From contig NZHJ01000036.1 in assembly GCA_002691265.1 (NCBI GenBank), positions 96,284 to 103,595 on the forward strand: DNA of 7,312 nt, given 5' to 3'. The notes beneath the pieces are model-generated. The model searched no databases and was not told the DNA's origin. It saw only the letters and a list, made by a program, of their open reading frames with translations. Shown piece after piece: positions 1 to 7,312 of the stretch. The stretch is from Flavobacteriaceae bacterium (GTDB lineage Bacteria; Bacteroidota; Bacteroidia; Flavobacteriales; Flavobacteriaceae). The position numbers were made by a program, and so were the translations under genes. How positions within the stretch are numbered: position 1 is the first letter of the stretch; every line of letters begins with the position of its first letter.

Positions 1-534
1 TTTGTCAATAAAATATTCATTAATAACTATATCTTCAGAATCCATCCACATTTTAGAATTTTTATTTTGAATATGCTTTATGGAATAATTTTCAAATTTG
101 GAGAACTTAAACTTATCATGTTTATAATCGTTGTAAGAAGCAGGTTTCTTAAGGGATTTTGATAAATCTGGATCAAACCATATTTGAAATATTTCCGATT
201 TTTCAAGAATTTCCTCAGAGTGAGAAATTCCGTTACCAGATCTTATGATTTGTACATCTCCTTCATCAAGTCTAATCCATTTATTCAGCTGAGTATCGTA
301 ATGATTTATACTACCTTTTAAAACAAAAGTACATATTTCAAAACCTTGATGGGGATGCAAACCAATCGTACTTCTTTTTCCTGGAGTCCATGCGTGAGCC
401 CAGTAAAATAGATTTGAAAAAGGCTTCAATAGTCCCCCATCTTGTGGAAATCCAATTGGTTTTTTTTCAAGTATTTCACCAAAATTAAAGTTTCCAGAAG
501 CTTGAACACTTGGTGGATAAAAATTAACTTTCAT
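1..534 (-). CDS. Pirin-family protein (cupin), C-terminus beyond the window
   Basis: The frame is open from ATG at 534-532 to the left edge, giving the first 178 residues; no stop is reached. It reads as the N-terminal cupin domain of the pirin family. Residues 59-70 (LHPHQGFEICTF) and 92-107 (a GDVQIIRSGNGISHSE run) match the two conserved pirin blocks. The four expected metal ligands are present: H60, H62, H105 and E107. Pirins are soluble iron-binding proteins; some bacterial members oxidise quercetin and others affect metabolic enzymes or stress responses, so the substrate here is unknown. Family members are usually about 230-290 residues, so roughly 50-110 residues are probably missing, including most of the C-terminal cupin. 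The start overlaps the end of the upstream flavoprotein gene by 11 bases (ATGAAAGTTAA), which suggests translational coupling. Family assignment is firm; the biological role is open. Confidence 0.92.
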   Translation of the reverse strand, partial: MKVNFYPPSVQASGNFNFGEILEKKPIGFPQDGGLLKPFSNLFYWAHAWTPGKRSTIGLHPHQGFEICTFVLKGSINHYDTQLNKWIRLDEGDVQIIRSGNGISHSEEILEKSEIFQIWFDPDLSKSLKKPASYNDYKHDKFKFSKFENYSIKHIQNKNSKMWMDSEDIVINEYFIDK

Positions 535-1069
535 TTATTATATTCTCAAAATCAATTAAAACTGCTTGAAAATCCTGATTAAGTCTTATATCAATGATGC
601 CTTCAGCAGAATCAAAATTATTATTAAAGTTTGGTAGTGAAAAAAAAGGGATTTTAAATTTATAATTTCTGGAAAATCTACTGTGAGCAGTATCAAGGAC
701 TGTCTTTCCACCTCTTGCACCGGTAGATGTAGATAGTAAAAGTATTGGTTTACTACACCAAACATCAGCTTCAATTACAGAAATCCAATCATAAATATTT
801 TTAAATGCTGCTGTGTAAGAACCATTGTGTTCAGCTAGTGAAATTACTAATGCGTCTGAATTTGAGATTTCACTTTTAAAATCAAATGCTTTTTTGGGGA
901 TTCCTGAAAGGTTTTGTAAATCTTCACTGTAGATTGGCATTTCATATTGCCTCAGATCTAATTCTATAACCTCATTTTTTAGGGAAACTAAATTTGCAGC
1001 ATAGCTGGCAAATTCTTTGTTAATCGAATTTGATGAGCTACTAGCACCAATTGCTAATATTCTTTTCAA
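524..1069 (-). CDS. NADPH-dependent FMN reductase-family flavoprotein, TTG start
   Basis: This 181-residue protein has the flavodoxin-like fold of the NADPH-dependent FMN reductase family (azoreductase/chromate reductase-like, usually about 170-200 residues). The N-terminal strand and phosphate loop are at residues 4-16 (ILAIGASSSSNSI). A second flavin-contact segment is at 72-95, where AEHNGSYTAAFKNIYDW corresponds to the family's PEYNGS...KNALDW block. A third Gly-rich segment is at 112-121 (LSTSTGARGG). It likely moves electrons from NAD(P)H through FMN to a quinone, flavin or xenobiotic in the cytoplasm; the acceptor cannot be read from sequence. The start must be TTG at 1069-1067: no in-frame ATG lies between the upstream in-frame stop (1084-1082) and this codon, and the next Met is residue 44, beyond the flavin loop. 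TTG begins one base after the stop of the small CDGSH gene, and the 3' end overlaps the pirin gene by 11 bases. Confidence 0.9.
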   Translation of the reverse strand: MKRILAIGASSSSNSINKEFASYAANLVSLKNEVIELDLRQYEMPIYSEDLQNLSGIPKKAFDFKSEISNSDALVISLAEHNGSYTAAFKNIYDWISVIEADVWCSKPILLLSTSTGARGGKTVLDTAHSRFSRNYKFKIPFFSLPNFNNNFDSAEGIIDIRLNQDFQAVLIDFENIINES

Positions 1070-1070
1070 T

Positions 1071-1151
1071 TTAATTATTATTTAGGTGTGATCCGTCACA
1101 GTAACCGTCAGGGTTCTGAGTATTTCCACATCCACATTTTGGTCTATCCAT
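1071..1151 (-). CDS. Tiny CDGSH-like cysteine/histidine motif protein (26 residues)
   Basis: A 26-codon frame runs from ATG at 1151-1149 to TAA at 1073-1071, with an in-frame stop five codons upstream, so it cannot be longer. Residues 6-22 read CGCGNTQNPDGYCDGSH, which carries the three cysteines and the histidine (C6, C8, C18, H22) of the CDGSH iron-sulfur motif. In characterised members this motif is C-x-C-x2-(S/T)-x3-P-x-C-D-G-(S/A/T)-H and binds a 2Fe-2S cluster. Here there is one extra residue between T11 and C18, and the Pro two before the third Cys is absent. The beta-cage region of known CDGSH proteins is also missing, so cluster binding, zinc binding or dimer formation are all inference. 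The stop lies one base before the TTG start of the flavoprotein gene, which favours a real translated gene. The cysteine-rich composition in such AT-rich DNA makes chance unlikely. Confidence 0.72.
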   Translation of the reverse strand: MDRPKCGCGNTQNPDGYCDGSHLNNN

Positions 1152-1227
1152 GATATTTATTATTTACTGTACTATTATCAAAGCTTATGCCACTATTAGG
1201 TATGATTAAATGAGAAATCAGGCTAAA
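1152..1227. other. Spacer between yidC and the small redox cassette
   Basis: These 76 bases separate the yidC stop from the ATG of the CDGSH-like gene. I see no strong hairpin with a T-run on the minus strand and no clean Bacteroidota promoter. The nearest -7-like string is TAAGCTTTG at 1187-1179 (one base too long for TAnnTTTG), without a TTG at the right distance. The cassette may have a weak promoter here or be read through from yidC. Confidence 0.5.
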
Positions 1228-3084
1228 TTATTGCTTATTTTTTTTCTGTCTCTCGGCCTCATCCATAATTGCCTGCATTTTCCTTTGAAACCTGCTAGGA
1301 GGTTTTACAGGCTGAGATTTATTAAATTGTATTTGTTGTCTTATTTTTTGCTCATCAAGAATATAATTCTTGATAGTGAACATTATACCAATTGACAATA
1401 AGTTTGAAACGAAATAGTATAAACTAAGTCCACTGGAATAATTATTAAAGAATACCATCATCATAATTGGAGCAAAATATATCATATACTTCATCATTTT
1501 AGTCATATTTGGCATACCTTCTTGTGGTTGGGGTTGAGATGCCATTTGCTGACCAGTAGTCATTTTCATATAGAAAAATATTGAAACAGATGCTAGTATT
1601 GGGAATAAGCTAACATGATCTCCATAAAGTGGTATATAGAAACCAAAATCTAAAATACTATCATAGGCTGATAAATCATCAGCCCACAAAAAACTCTTTT
1701 GTCTTAAATCAAATGCTGAAGGAAAAAACATGAAAAGGGCATAAAAAACAGGAATCTGAAGTAAGCCAGGTAAACACCCGCTCATTGGATTAGCTCCTGC
1801 TTTTCTGTATAAAGACATCATTTCTTGTTGTCTTTTCATAGCATTGTCTTTAAATTTCTTGTTAATTTCATCAAGTTCAGGCCTCAATATTTTCATTTTA
1901 GCTTGTGATAAGTAAGATTTATAAAGTACAGGAGCAAGAACAATTCTTACAATTATTGTCATAAAAATAATTGCAATTCCATATGGGAATAAACCACTTA
2001 AAAACCTATATAAGGGAACAAATACATTTTTATTAATAAATCCAAAAATGCCCCAACCAAAATCAACACTTTCCTCCAAGCCAATATCATATGTTTGAAG
2101 CTGTAAATATTGATTTGGTCCAAAATAAAATTTTAAAGAATTATCAAACTCACTATTTGAGTAATCAAAAGGAATTTTTGAAATAAATTTTTTGGTATAT
2201 AAAGTATCGGTGTTATTATCTTGAACTAGGTCTTCAGATTTAAATTCAACATTTTTAAATGGATTTTCATTTTCAGCGATTATTACAGAGCTAAAAAAAT
2301 GTTGTTTGAAAGAAATCCAGTTAACGTTTTCTTCATCATCTTCATCATCTCCACTAATTGATAAATAATCAATCTTGTCATCATCATGAAAGTATGTTAG
2401 ATATGAATATCTGTTTTCATATGAAATACTCTTTGAGTTTCTAAATGCACTCAACTCCCAATTTAAGTTATATCTTTTACTTGTATCAAGAATATTATAA
2501 AATCCTCTTGAATTGATATCTAAATCAATAATATAATCATCAAGATTAACCGAATATAAATATTCAATAAAAACATCCTCGGAAACCAAAAGCTTCATAG
2601 AAACTTGCTTAACCGAACCTCGATCATTTATCGAAGAAACAAACGTTTGATCTTGAGTATTAAATATTCTTCCGTTTTTTGTTGTAAAGTCTAAATTAAA
2701 TGTAGAGTTTCCGGATTGTATTAGGTTTATAGGTTCACCTAAATAATTTAACTGTCCTTTGAGTTCTAAAGATGATATCTGCCCACCCAATGTAGAAAAC
2801 TCGATTATAAATTTTTCTGTATCAATTCTAACCAGCTCATTCTTTTTGGATAATGAATTTTCAAAGCTTAGATTAGAGTCTTCACTTTCATTTATATTAG
2901 ATTCAGAAAGAACTTCTGATAAATCTTGTTTTGGAGATTCATTTTCAAGATTTACTTCACTATTTTCTTCTTGAGCAACTACAGGTGTTGGAGGTGGCGG
3001 GTTTAAATATAACCACCCGATAAATATTAAGCCTATCAAGAAAAACCCTATTAATGAATTAATGTCAACCTTATTTTCGTCCAT
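1228..3084 (-). CDS. yidC: Membrane protein insertase YidC
   Basis: This 618-residue inner-membrane protein is the YidC/Oxa1/Alb3 insertase, which inserts membrane proteins alone or with SecYEG. The layout is that of Gram-negative YidC. A first membrane segment is at about 11-27, then an acidic Ser/Glu/Asn-rich linker at about 38-80, then a large periplasmic domain to about 340. The conserved insertase core follows, with membrane segments near 362-390, 437-457, 484-506 and 535-567. R380 in the first core helix (MTIIVRIVLAPVL) fits the conserved hydrophilic-groove arginine. The cytoplasmic loop at about 392-430 holds the basic, amphipathic PELDEINKKFKDNAMKRQQE region, and the NPMSGCLPGLLQIPVFYALF block at 432-451 is typical. 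The C-terminal tail (571-618) is strongly basic, consistent with ribosome contact. The length is normal for Bacteroidota, longer than the 548 of E. coli. ATG at 3084 directly follows the pyrG stop. Confidence 0.98.
   Translation of the reverse strand: MDENKVDINSLIGFFLIGLIFIGWLYLNPPPPTPVVAQEENSEVNLENESPKQDLSEVLSESNINESEDSNLSFENSLSKKNELVRIDTEKFIIEFSTLGGQISSLELKGQLNYLGEPINLIQSGNSTFNLDFTTKNGRIFNTQDQTFVSSINDRGSVKQVSMKLLVSEDVFIEYLYSVNLDDYIIDLDINSRGFYNILDTSKRYNLNWELSAFRNSKSISYENRYSYLTYFHDDDKIDYLSISGDDEDDEENVNWISFKQHFFSSVIIAENENPFKNVEFKSEDLVQDNNTDTLYTKKFISKIPFDYSNSEFDNSLKFYFGPNQYLQLQTYDIGLEESVDFGWGIFGFINKNVFVPLYRFLSGLFPYGIAIIFMTIIVRIVLAPVLYKSYLSQAKMKILRPELDEINKKFKDNAMKRQQEMMSLYRKAGANPMSGCLPGLLQIPVFYALFMFFPSAFDLRQKSFLWADDLSAYDSILDFGFYIPLYGDHVSLFPILASVSIFFYMKMTTGQQMASQPQPQEGMPNMTKMMKYMIYFAPIMMMVFFNNYSSGLSLYYFVSNLLSIGIMFTIKNYILDEQKIRQQIQFNKSQPVKPPSRFQRKMQAIMDEAERQKKNKQ
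2331..2348. repeat. Short 9-base tandem repeat coding an acidic patch in YidC
   Basis: The plus strand shows cttcatcat twice in tandem (2331-2339 and 2340-2348). On the coding strand it encodes part of the DDEDDEE run at YidC residues 246-252 in the periplasmic domain. A second tcatcatcat run (2378-2387) encodes the nearby DDD at 234-236. Both are in-frame multiples of three, so copy-number change would alter the length of the acidic patch without breaking the gene. Confidence 0.6.
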
Positions 3085-4714
<1,630 letters not shown>

Positions 4715-4717
4715 GAA

Positions 4718-4745
4718 CAAATTTAATGAAATTAAATCCAATCAA
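4718..4745 (-). promoter_or_regulatory. Predicted Bacteroidota-type promoter for pyrG-yidC
   Basis: On the minus strand TTG (4745-4743) is followed after 17 bases by TAAATTTG (4725-4718). This fits the known Bacteroidota vegetative consensus, TTG near -33 and TAnnTTTG near -7. It lies in the only spacer within the guaA-to-yidC stretch and would start transcription about 12-16 bases before the pyrG ATG, giving a very short leader without a Shine-Dalgarno sequence. Confidence 0.72.
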
Positions 4746-4768
4746 GGTAGAAAATCGAGTTGATTTTT

Positions 4769-6676
4769 TTAATTATTAGATAACTGCTCAACTTTTAAGT
4801 TTTCAAACTTCATCAGATATACACCAACGTTATCAATTGATCCTGAAAAACTTCTCTTGTATTTAAACTTATTTTCAAAATATTCAGTCTCTATTTCATG
4901 AAGTTCATTATTATCAAAATTACCATTACTAATCCTCAAAAGCATATCATAAACCAAATCATATGCTCTAAGTGAATATTTACTTGGGAAAAAATTATAA
5001 TTTGAAATGAATTCTTTAATAAAACTGTTATCCTTTTCAATATCAATTTTTTTATTTGTTGATGCGTACTGAAATTTTAAATTTGATAGAAAATTATTTG
5101 AAATATTAACTCCCTCAAAAGCATTGTTTTTATTAGTTGTCACTAATTCGATATTAATTGTATCATTAATGAACGAATTTAGTATACTGGTAACATTTGA
5201 AACAAAGCCTTGTTCTTTAGTTTCAAGAAAAACAATATTTTTACCCTTAACAAATGTAGAATCTAAATCATCATAAACTAAAGTTTTTGTATCAACTCCA
5301 GACTCATCTACCTTTGAGTAAAATTGTTTTGCATTTGGGAAAATTTGCTTGATTTTATTACTAATATCAATACTTCTTGAGTCTGAAATAATATATTTTT
5401 CAGAATTAATAGAATCTTTTTTAACATGAGTAATTATTTTATTAAATAGTATTGAATCATTTGGTATGGTATTTACTATTCTGCTATCAGTATTTTGTTT
5501 TTTTGATAAAGGCTTGATAATTTTAATATCTAAATCTGCTGTTGAATTAACGAAATAATCAAAAAGATTATTGGTGAGTGGTCCTAATACAAAATCATAA
5601 TTTTCAAAGTCATTTTCTGCTAAAATTTTATCAATTTTTTGCTTATTTAATGCACTATCATAAACATCCATTTGAACATCGATTCCAAGTTCGGAATAAG
5701 AATTAACCGCCATTTCAACTCCAAAAAGAAAATCTAAAGATACATTTAGAAGTTTATCATTTTTTAAAATTGGGGTAGATTTCTGAATAGAATCGTAGTT
5801 AAAATTATCTAATCTAAACGGAAGAATTAAAGCAAACTTCTTTGTTTCAAAATTGATAATATTTTCTTTTAAAGATTTTTTTGAAAGATTGATTACATCT
5901 TCATTTGCTTTAGTCAAAACGGGAACCTTAATTATAATTCCTTTTTCAACTTTATCAATTATATCTGGATTTAGTTTTACAATTGAATTTTTATTTAAAC
6001 CTAATTTTTGCTCTAGTACTGAAACTTGGATATTATTTTGAATTTCAAAATAGTCTCGGTTTTCCTCTATACTTTTTAATTCTACATCCGCTTTATTTGG
6101 AACAGCAATTTTTTGACCTATTTTAAGTATTGTTCCGATTTCTGGGTTTATATTCTCAAGTATATCAATACTGATTCCATGTTTATATGCAATTCTCCAT
6201 TTACCTTCTTTTGGCTTAACTATGTAAGGTTTTAATCTGTCCTTAATAGGTGAATTAGATTTTATGACTCTTGGAATTTTTAGTATGTTGTTTCTGCTGA
6301 TATCTACACCATCATTATACTTTAGAATTAAAGTTTTACTAACTCCGTAAATTGAAGAAATCTCCGAAAGATTTTGCTTTCTTTTTATTTTATGAGAAAT
6401 AAAACTTATTTCTTCTAAGTCATTGTTTTGACTAATATTGAAAACTCTAACCAAATCTCCTTTGAAGATATTTTTATTTAGATCTAACTCTGAATGATTA
6501 AATCTTGTATTTGTATAGCCAGGATTTAGGATAAAGAAATCATTAGGTGAAATTTCAAAATCATTGATAAAACTTAAAATTTTTTGGTCTCTTTCTACTT
6601 CAATCGTTTCAATATTTTGAGAAGACGAGTTTAAAAAAAAGAGAAAAGCAAATATTTTTAAATAATTTATAATCAT
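4769..6676 (-). CDS. Exported LysM-repeat protein with periplasmic-binding-protein-like domain
   Basis: The 635-residue product starts with a short signal-like segment (about 3-15 hydrophobic, then NSSSQ) with no lipobox Cys, so it is probably exported by Sec and either released or kept as a signal anchor. About four degenerate LysM-like repeats follow, near residues 24-80, 93-137, 150-194 and 209-253. The clearest are HKIKRKQNLSEISSIYGVS and YIVKPKEGKWRIAYKHGIS, each closing with a short 'LKIP'/'IAVP' strand. LysM domains usually bind peptidoglycan. From about 280 to the end it resembles the periplasmic binding protein type I fold of amino-acid receptors: the first strand ALILPFRLD at 282-290, the helix FLFGVEMAVNSY at 316-327, and DFVLGPLTNNL at 361-371. 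No transport permease or ATPase is adjacent, so a cell-wall-associated sensor or regulator is more likely than an importer; that is inference. ATG at 6676 lies three bases after the guaA stop, implying co-transcription with guaA. The exact role is unknown. Confidence 0.88.
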   Translation of the reverse strand: MIINYLKIFAFLFFLNSSSQNIETIEVERDQKILSFINDFEISPNDFFILNPGYTNTRFNHSELDLNKNIFKGDLVRVFNISQNNDLEEISFISHKIKRKQNLSEISSIYGVSKTLILKYNDGVDISRNNILKIPRVIKSNSPIKDRLKPYIVKPKEGKWRIAYKHGISIDILENINPEIGTILKIGQKIAVPNKADVELKSIEENRDYFEIQNNIQVSVLEQKLGLNKNSIVKLNPDIIDKVEKGIIIKVPVLTKANEDVINLSKKSLKENIINFETKKFALILPFRLDNFNYDSIQKSTPILKNDKLLNVSLDFLFGVEMAVNSYSELGIDVQMDVYDSALNKQKIDKILAENDFENYDFVLGPLTNNLFDYFVNSTADLDIKIIKPLSKKQNTDSRIVNTIPNDSILFNKIITHVKKDSINSEKYIISDSRSIDISNKIKQIFPNAKQFYSKVDESGVDTKTLVYDDLDSTFVKGKNIVFLETKEQGFVSNVTSILNSFINDTINIELVTTNKNNAFEGVNISNNFLSNLKFQYASTNKKIDIEKDNSFIKEFISNYNFFPSKYSLRAYDLVYDMLLRISNGNFDNNELHEIETEYFENKFKYKRSFSGSIDNVGVYLMKFENLKVEQLSNN

Positions 6677-6679
6677 CGG

Positions 6680-7312
6680 CTATTCCCATTCTATTGTTGC
6701 AGGGGGTTTTGAACTTATATCATATACAACTCTATTCACTCCCTTAACCCTATTGATAATTTTATTTGAAATTTCCTGAAGAAATTTATGTGGTAAATCT
6801 ACCCAATCAGCAGTCATACCATCAGTACTTTCAACAGCTCTCAAGGCAACGCATTTTTCATAAGTTCTTTCATCTCCCATTACACCTACACTCTTCACAG
6901 GGAGCAGCATTGCGCCGGCTTGCCAAATTTTATCATATAAATCTGCCTCTTTAAGCCCTTGAATAAAAATATGATCAACCTCCTGAAGCATCTTGACATT
7001 CTCTTTATTCACTTCACCTAGAATACGAATGGCTAATCCTGGTCCAGGAAAAGGGTGCCTTCCAAGAATTTTTTTATCGATATTTAGTGATTTACCAACT
7101 CTTCTAACTTCGTCTTTAAATAAAAGTTTCAAAGGCTCAACTACTTCAAGTTTCATAAAATCAGGTAGTCCACCAACGTTGTGATGACTTTTAATTGTGG
7201 CAGAAGGTCCTCCTGTTGCAGAAATACTTTCGATTACATCTGGATAAATGGTACCCTGACCAAGCCAATTAACATTTTTTATTTTATTGGACTCTTTTTC
7301 AAAAGCCTCTAT
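6680..7312 (-). CDS. guaA: GMP synthase (glutamine-hydrolysing), C-terminal part
   Basis: The frame enters at the right edge and ends at TAG (6682-6680), giving the last 210 residues of a protein usually about 510-525 long. GuaA aminates XMP to GMP using glutamine and ATP. The visible part begins in the ATP-pyrophosphatase domain with [14 protein letters not shown] (residues 16-29 of the fragment) and [11 protein letters not shown] (40-50). It continues with the C-terminal dimerisation domain: [44 protein letters not shown] and the family-ending [17 protein letters not shown]. The N-terminal amidotransferase domain and the PP-loop lie outside the window. A Met at 7156-7154 falls inside the conserved NVGGLPDFM stretch and is internal, not a start. 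The C-terminus is intact. The LysM protein gene follows after three bases. Confidence 0.98.
   Translation of the reverse strand: MEAFEKESNKIKNVNWLGQGTIYPDVIESISATGGPSATIKSHHNVGGLPDFMKLEVVEPLKLLFKDEVRRVGKSLNIDKKILGRHPFPGPGLAIRILGEVNKENVKMLQEVDHIFIQGLKEADLYDKIWQAGAMLLPVKSVGVMGDERTYEKCVALRAVESTDGMTADWVDLPHKFLQEISNKIINRVKGVNRVVYDISSKPPATIEWE

Noticed and set aside
586..774. A second minus-strand frame of 62 codons inside the flavin reductase gene
   Set aside because: It overlaps the conserved flavoprotein frame, starts at an internal ATG and is only a hydrophobic artefact of AT-rich sequence.
1067..1151. The CDGSH-like motif as the N-terminal part of the flavoprotein through a frameshift
   Set aside because: The two frames differ, each has its own start, and the flavoprotein begins at the normal first strand of its fold; a sequencing error is possible but not needed to explain the layout.
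1179..1187. TAAGCTTTG as a -7 promoter element for the redox cassette
   Set aside because: It has one base too many for TAnnTTTG and no TTG lies 17-23 bases upstream, so the match is too weak to annotate.
1210..1395. Open frame of 61 codons on the plus strand over the 3' end of yidC
   Set aside because: It lies mostly antisense to the conserved, clearly coding YidC tail, shows no recognisable domain and is best explained as a shadow frame.
2759..2974. Plus-strand open frame of 71 codons rich in Ser and Phe
   Set aside because: It is the complement of the acidic Ser/Glu linker of YidC; the low-complexity codons there leave the antisense frame open by chance.
4751..4770. Hairpin AAAATC-GAGTT-GATTTT with a T-run, resembling a terminator
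   Set aside because: The stem has only one G-C pair, and the T-run is on the plus strand, where no gene ends; on the minus strand it would not act as a classical terminator for the LysM gene.
5853..6041. Plus-strand 62-codon frame opposite the LysM protein
   Set aside because: It is antisense to the LysM region, has no start context or family resemblance, and no plus-strand gene neighbours exist.
4769..6676. The LysM protein as an ordinary amino-acid ABC transporter receptor
   Set aside because: There is no permease or ATPase gene nearby, no lipobox, and the N-terminal third consists of LysM-like repeats, which ordinary receptors lack.
6766..7184. Two plus-strand frames opposite guaA
   Set aside because: The minus strand carries unmistakable GMP synthase motifs throughout, so these are shadows.

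Overview
The window is a gene-dense, strongly AT-rich stretch (roughly 30% G+C by eye) with every supported gene on the minus strand. Several traits point to the Bacteroidota, probably a small-genome marine or freshwater Flavobacteriia: the protein families, the order guaA - LysM protein - pyrG - yidC (an order I recall from Flavobacteriia, not checked here), a promoter of the Bacteroidota type (TTG, 17 bases, TAAATTTG) before pyrG, and the near absence of Shine-Dalgarno sequences. The genus cannot be named from this sequence.

Read in the direction of transcription (right to left), the window begins with the C-terminal 210 codons of guaA (GMP synthase, 7312-6680). Three bases later comes a 635-residue exported protein (6676-4769) with about four degenerate LysM repeats fused to a periplasmic-binding-protein type I-like domain. 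A 70-base spacer (4768-4699) carries the only convincing promoter and a short palindrome. It is followed by pyrG (CTP synthase, 4698-3085) and, with no base between stop and start, yidC (membrane protein insertase, 3084-1228). This half is housekeeping: two glutamine-dependent nucleotide synthases (GMP and CTP), one envelope protein and the inner-membrane insertase.

After a 76-base spacer (1227-1152) comes a tightly packed three-gene group: a 26-residue protein with a CDGSH-type cysteine/histidine motif (1151-1071), an NADPH-dependent FMN reductase-family flavoprotein that must start at TTG (1069-524), and a pirin-family cupin that starts 11 bases inside the reductase gene and runs off the left edge (534-1). 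The three look translationally coupled and probably form a small redox or stress cassette.

No RNA gene, mobile element, CRISPR array or plus-strand gene could be supported. The points most worth a second look are the very small CDGSH-like protein with non-canonical spacing, the LysM/binding-protein fusion without any transporter partner, and the palindrome between the pyrG promoter and its start codon.
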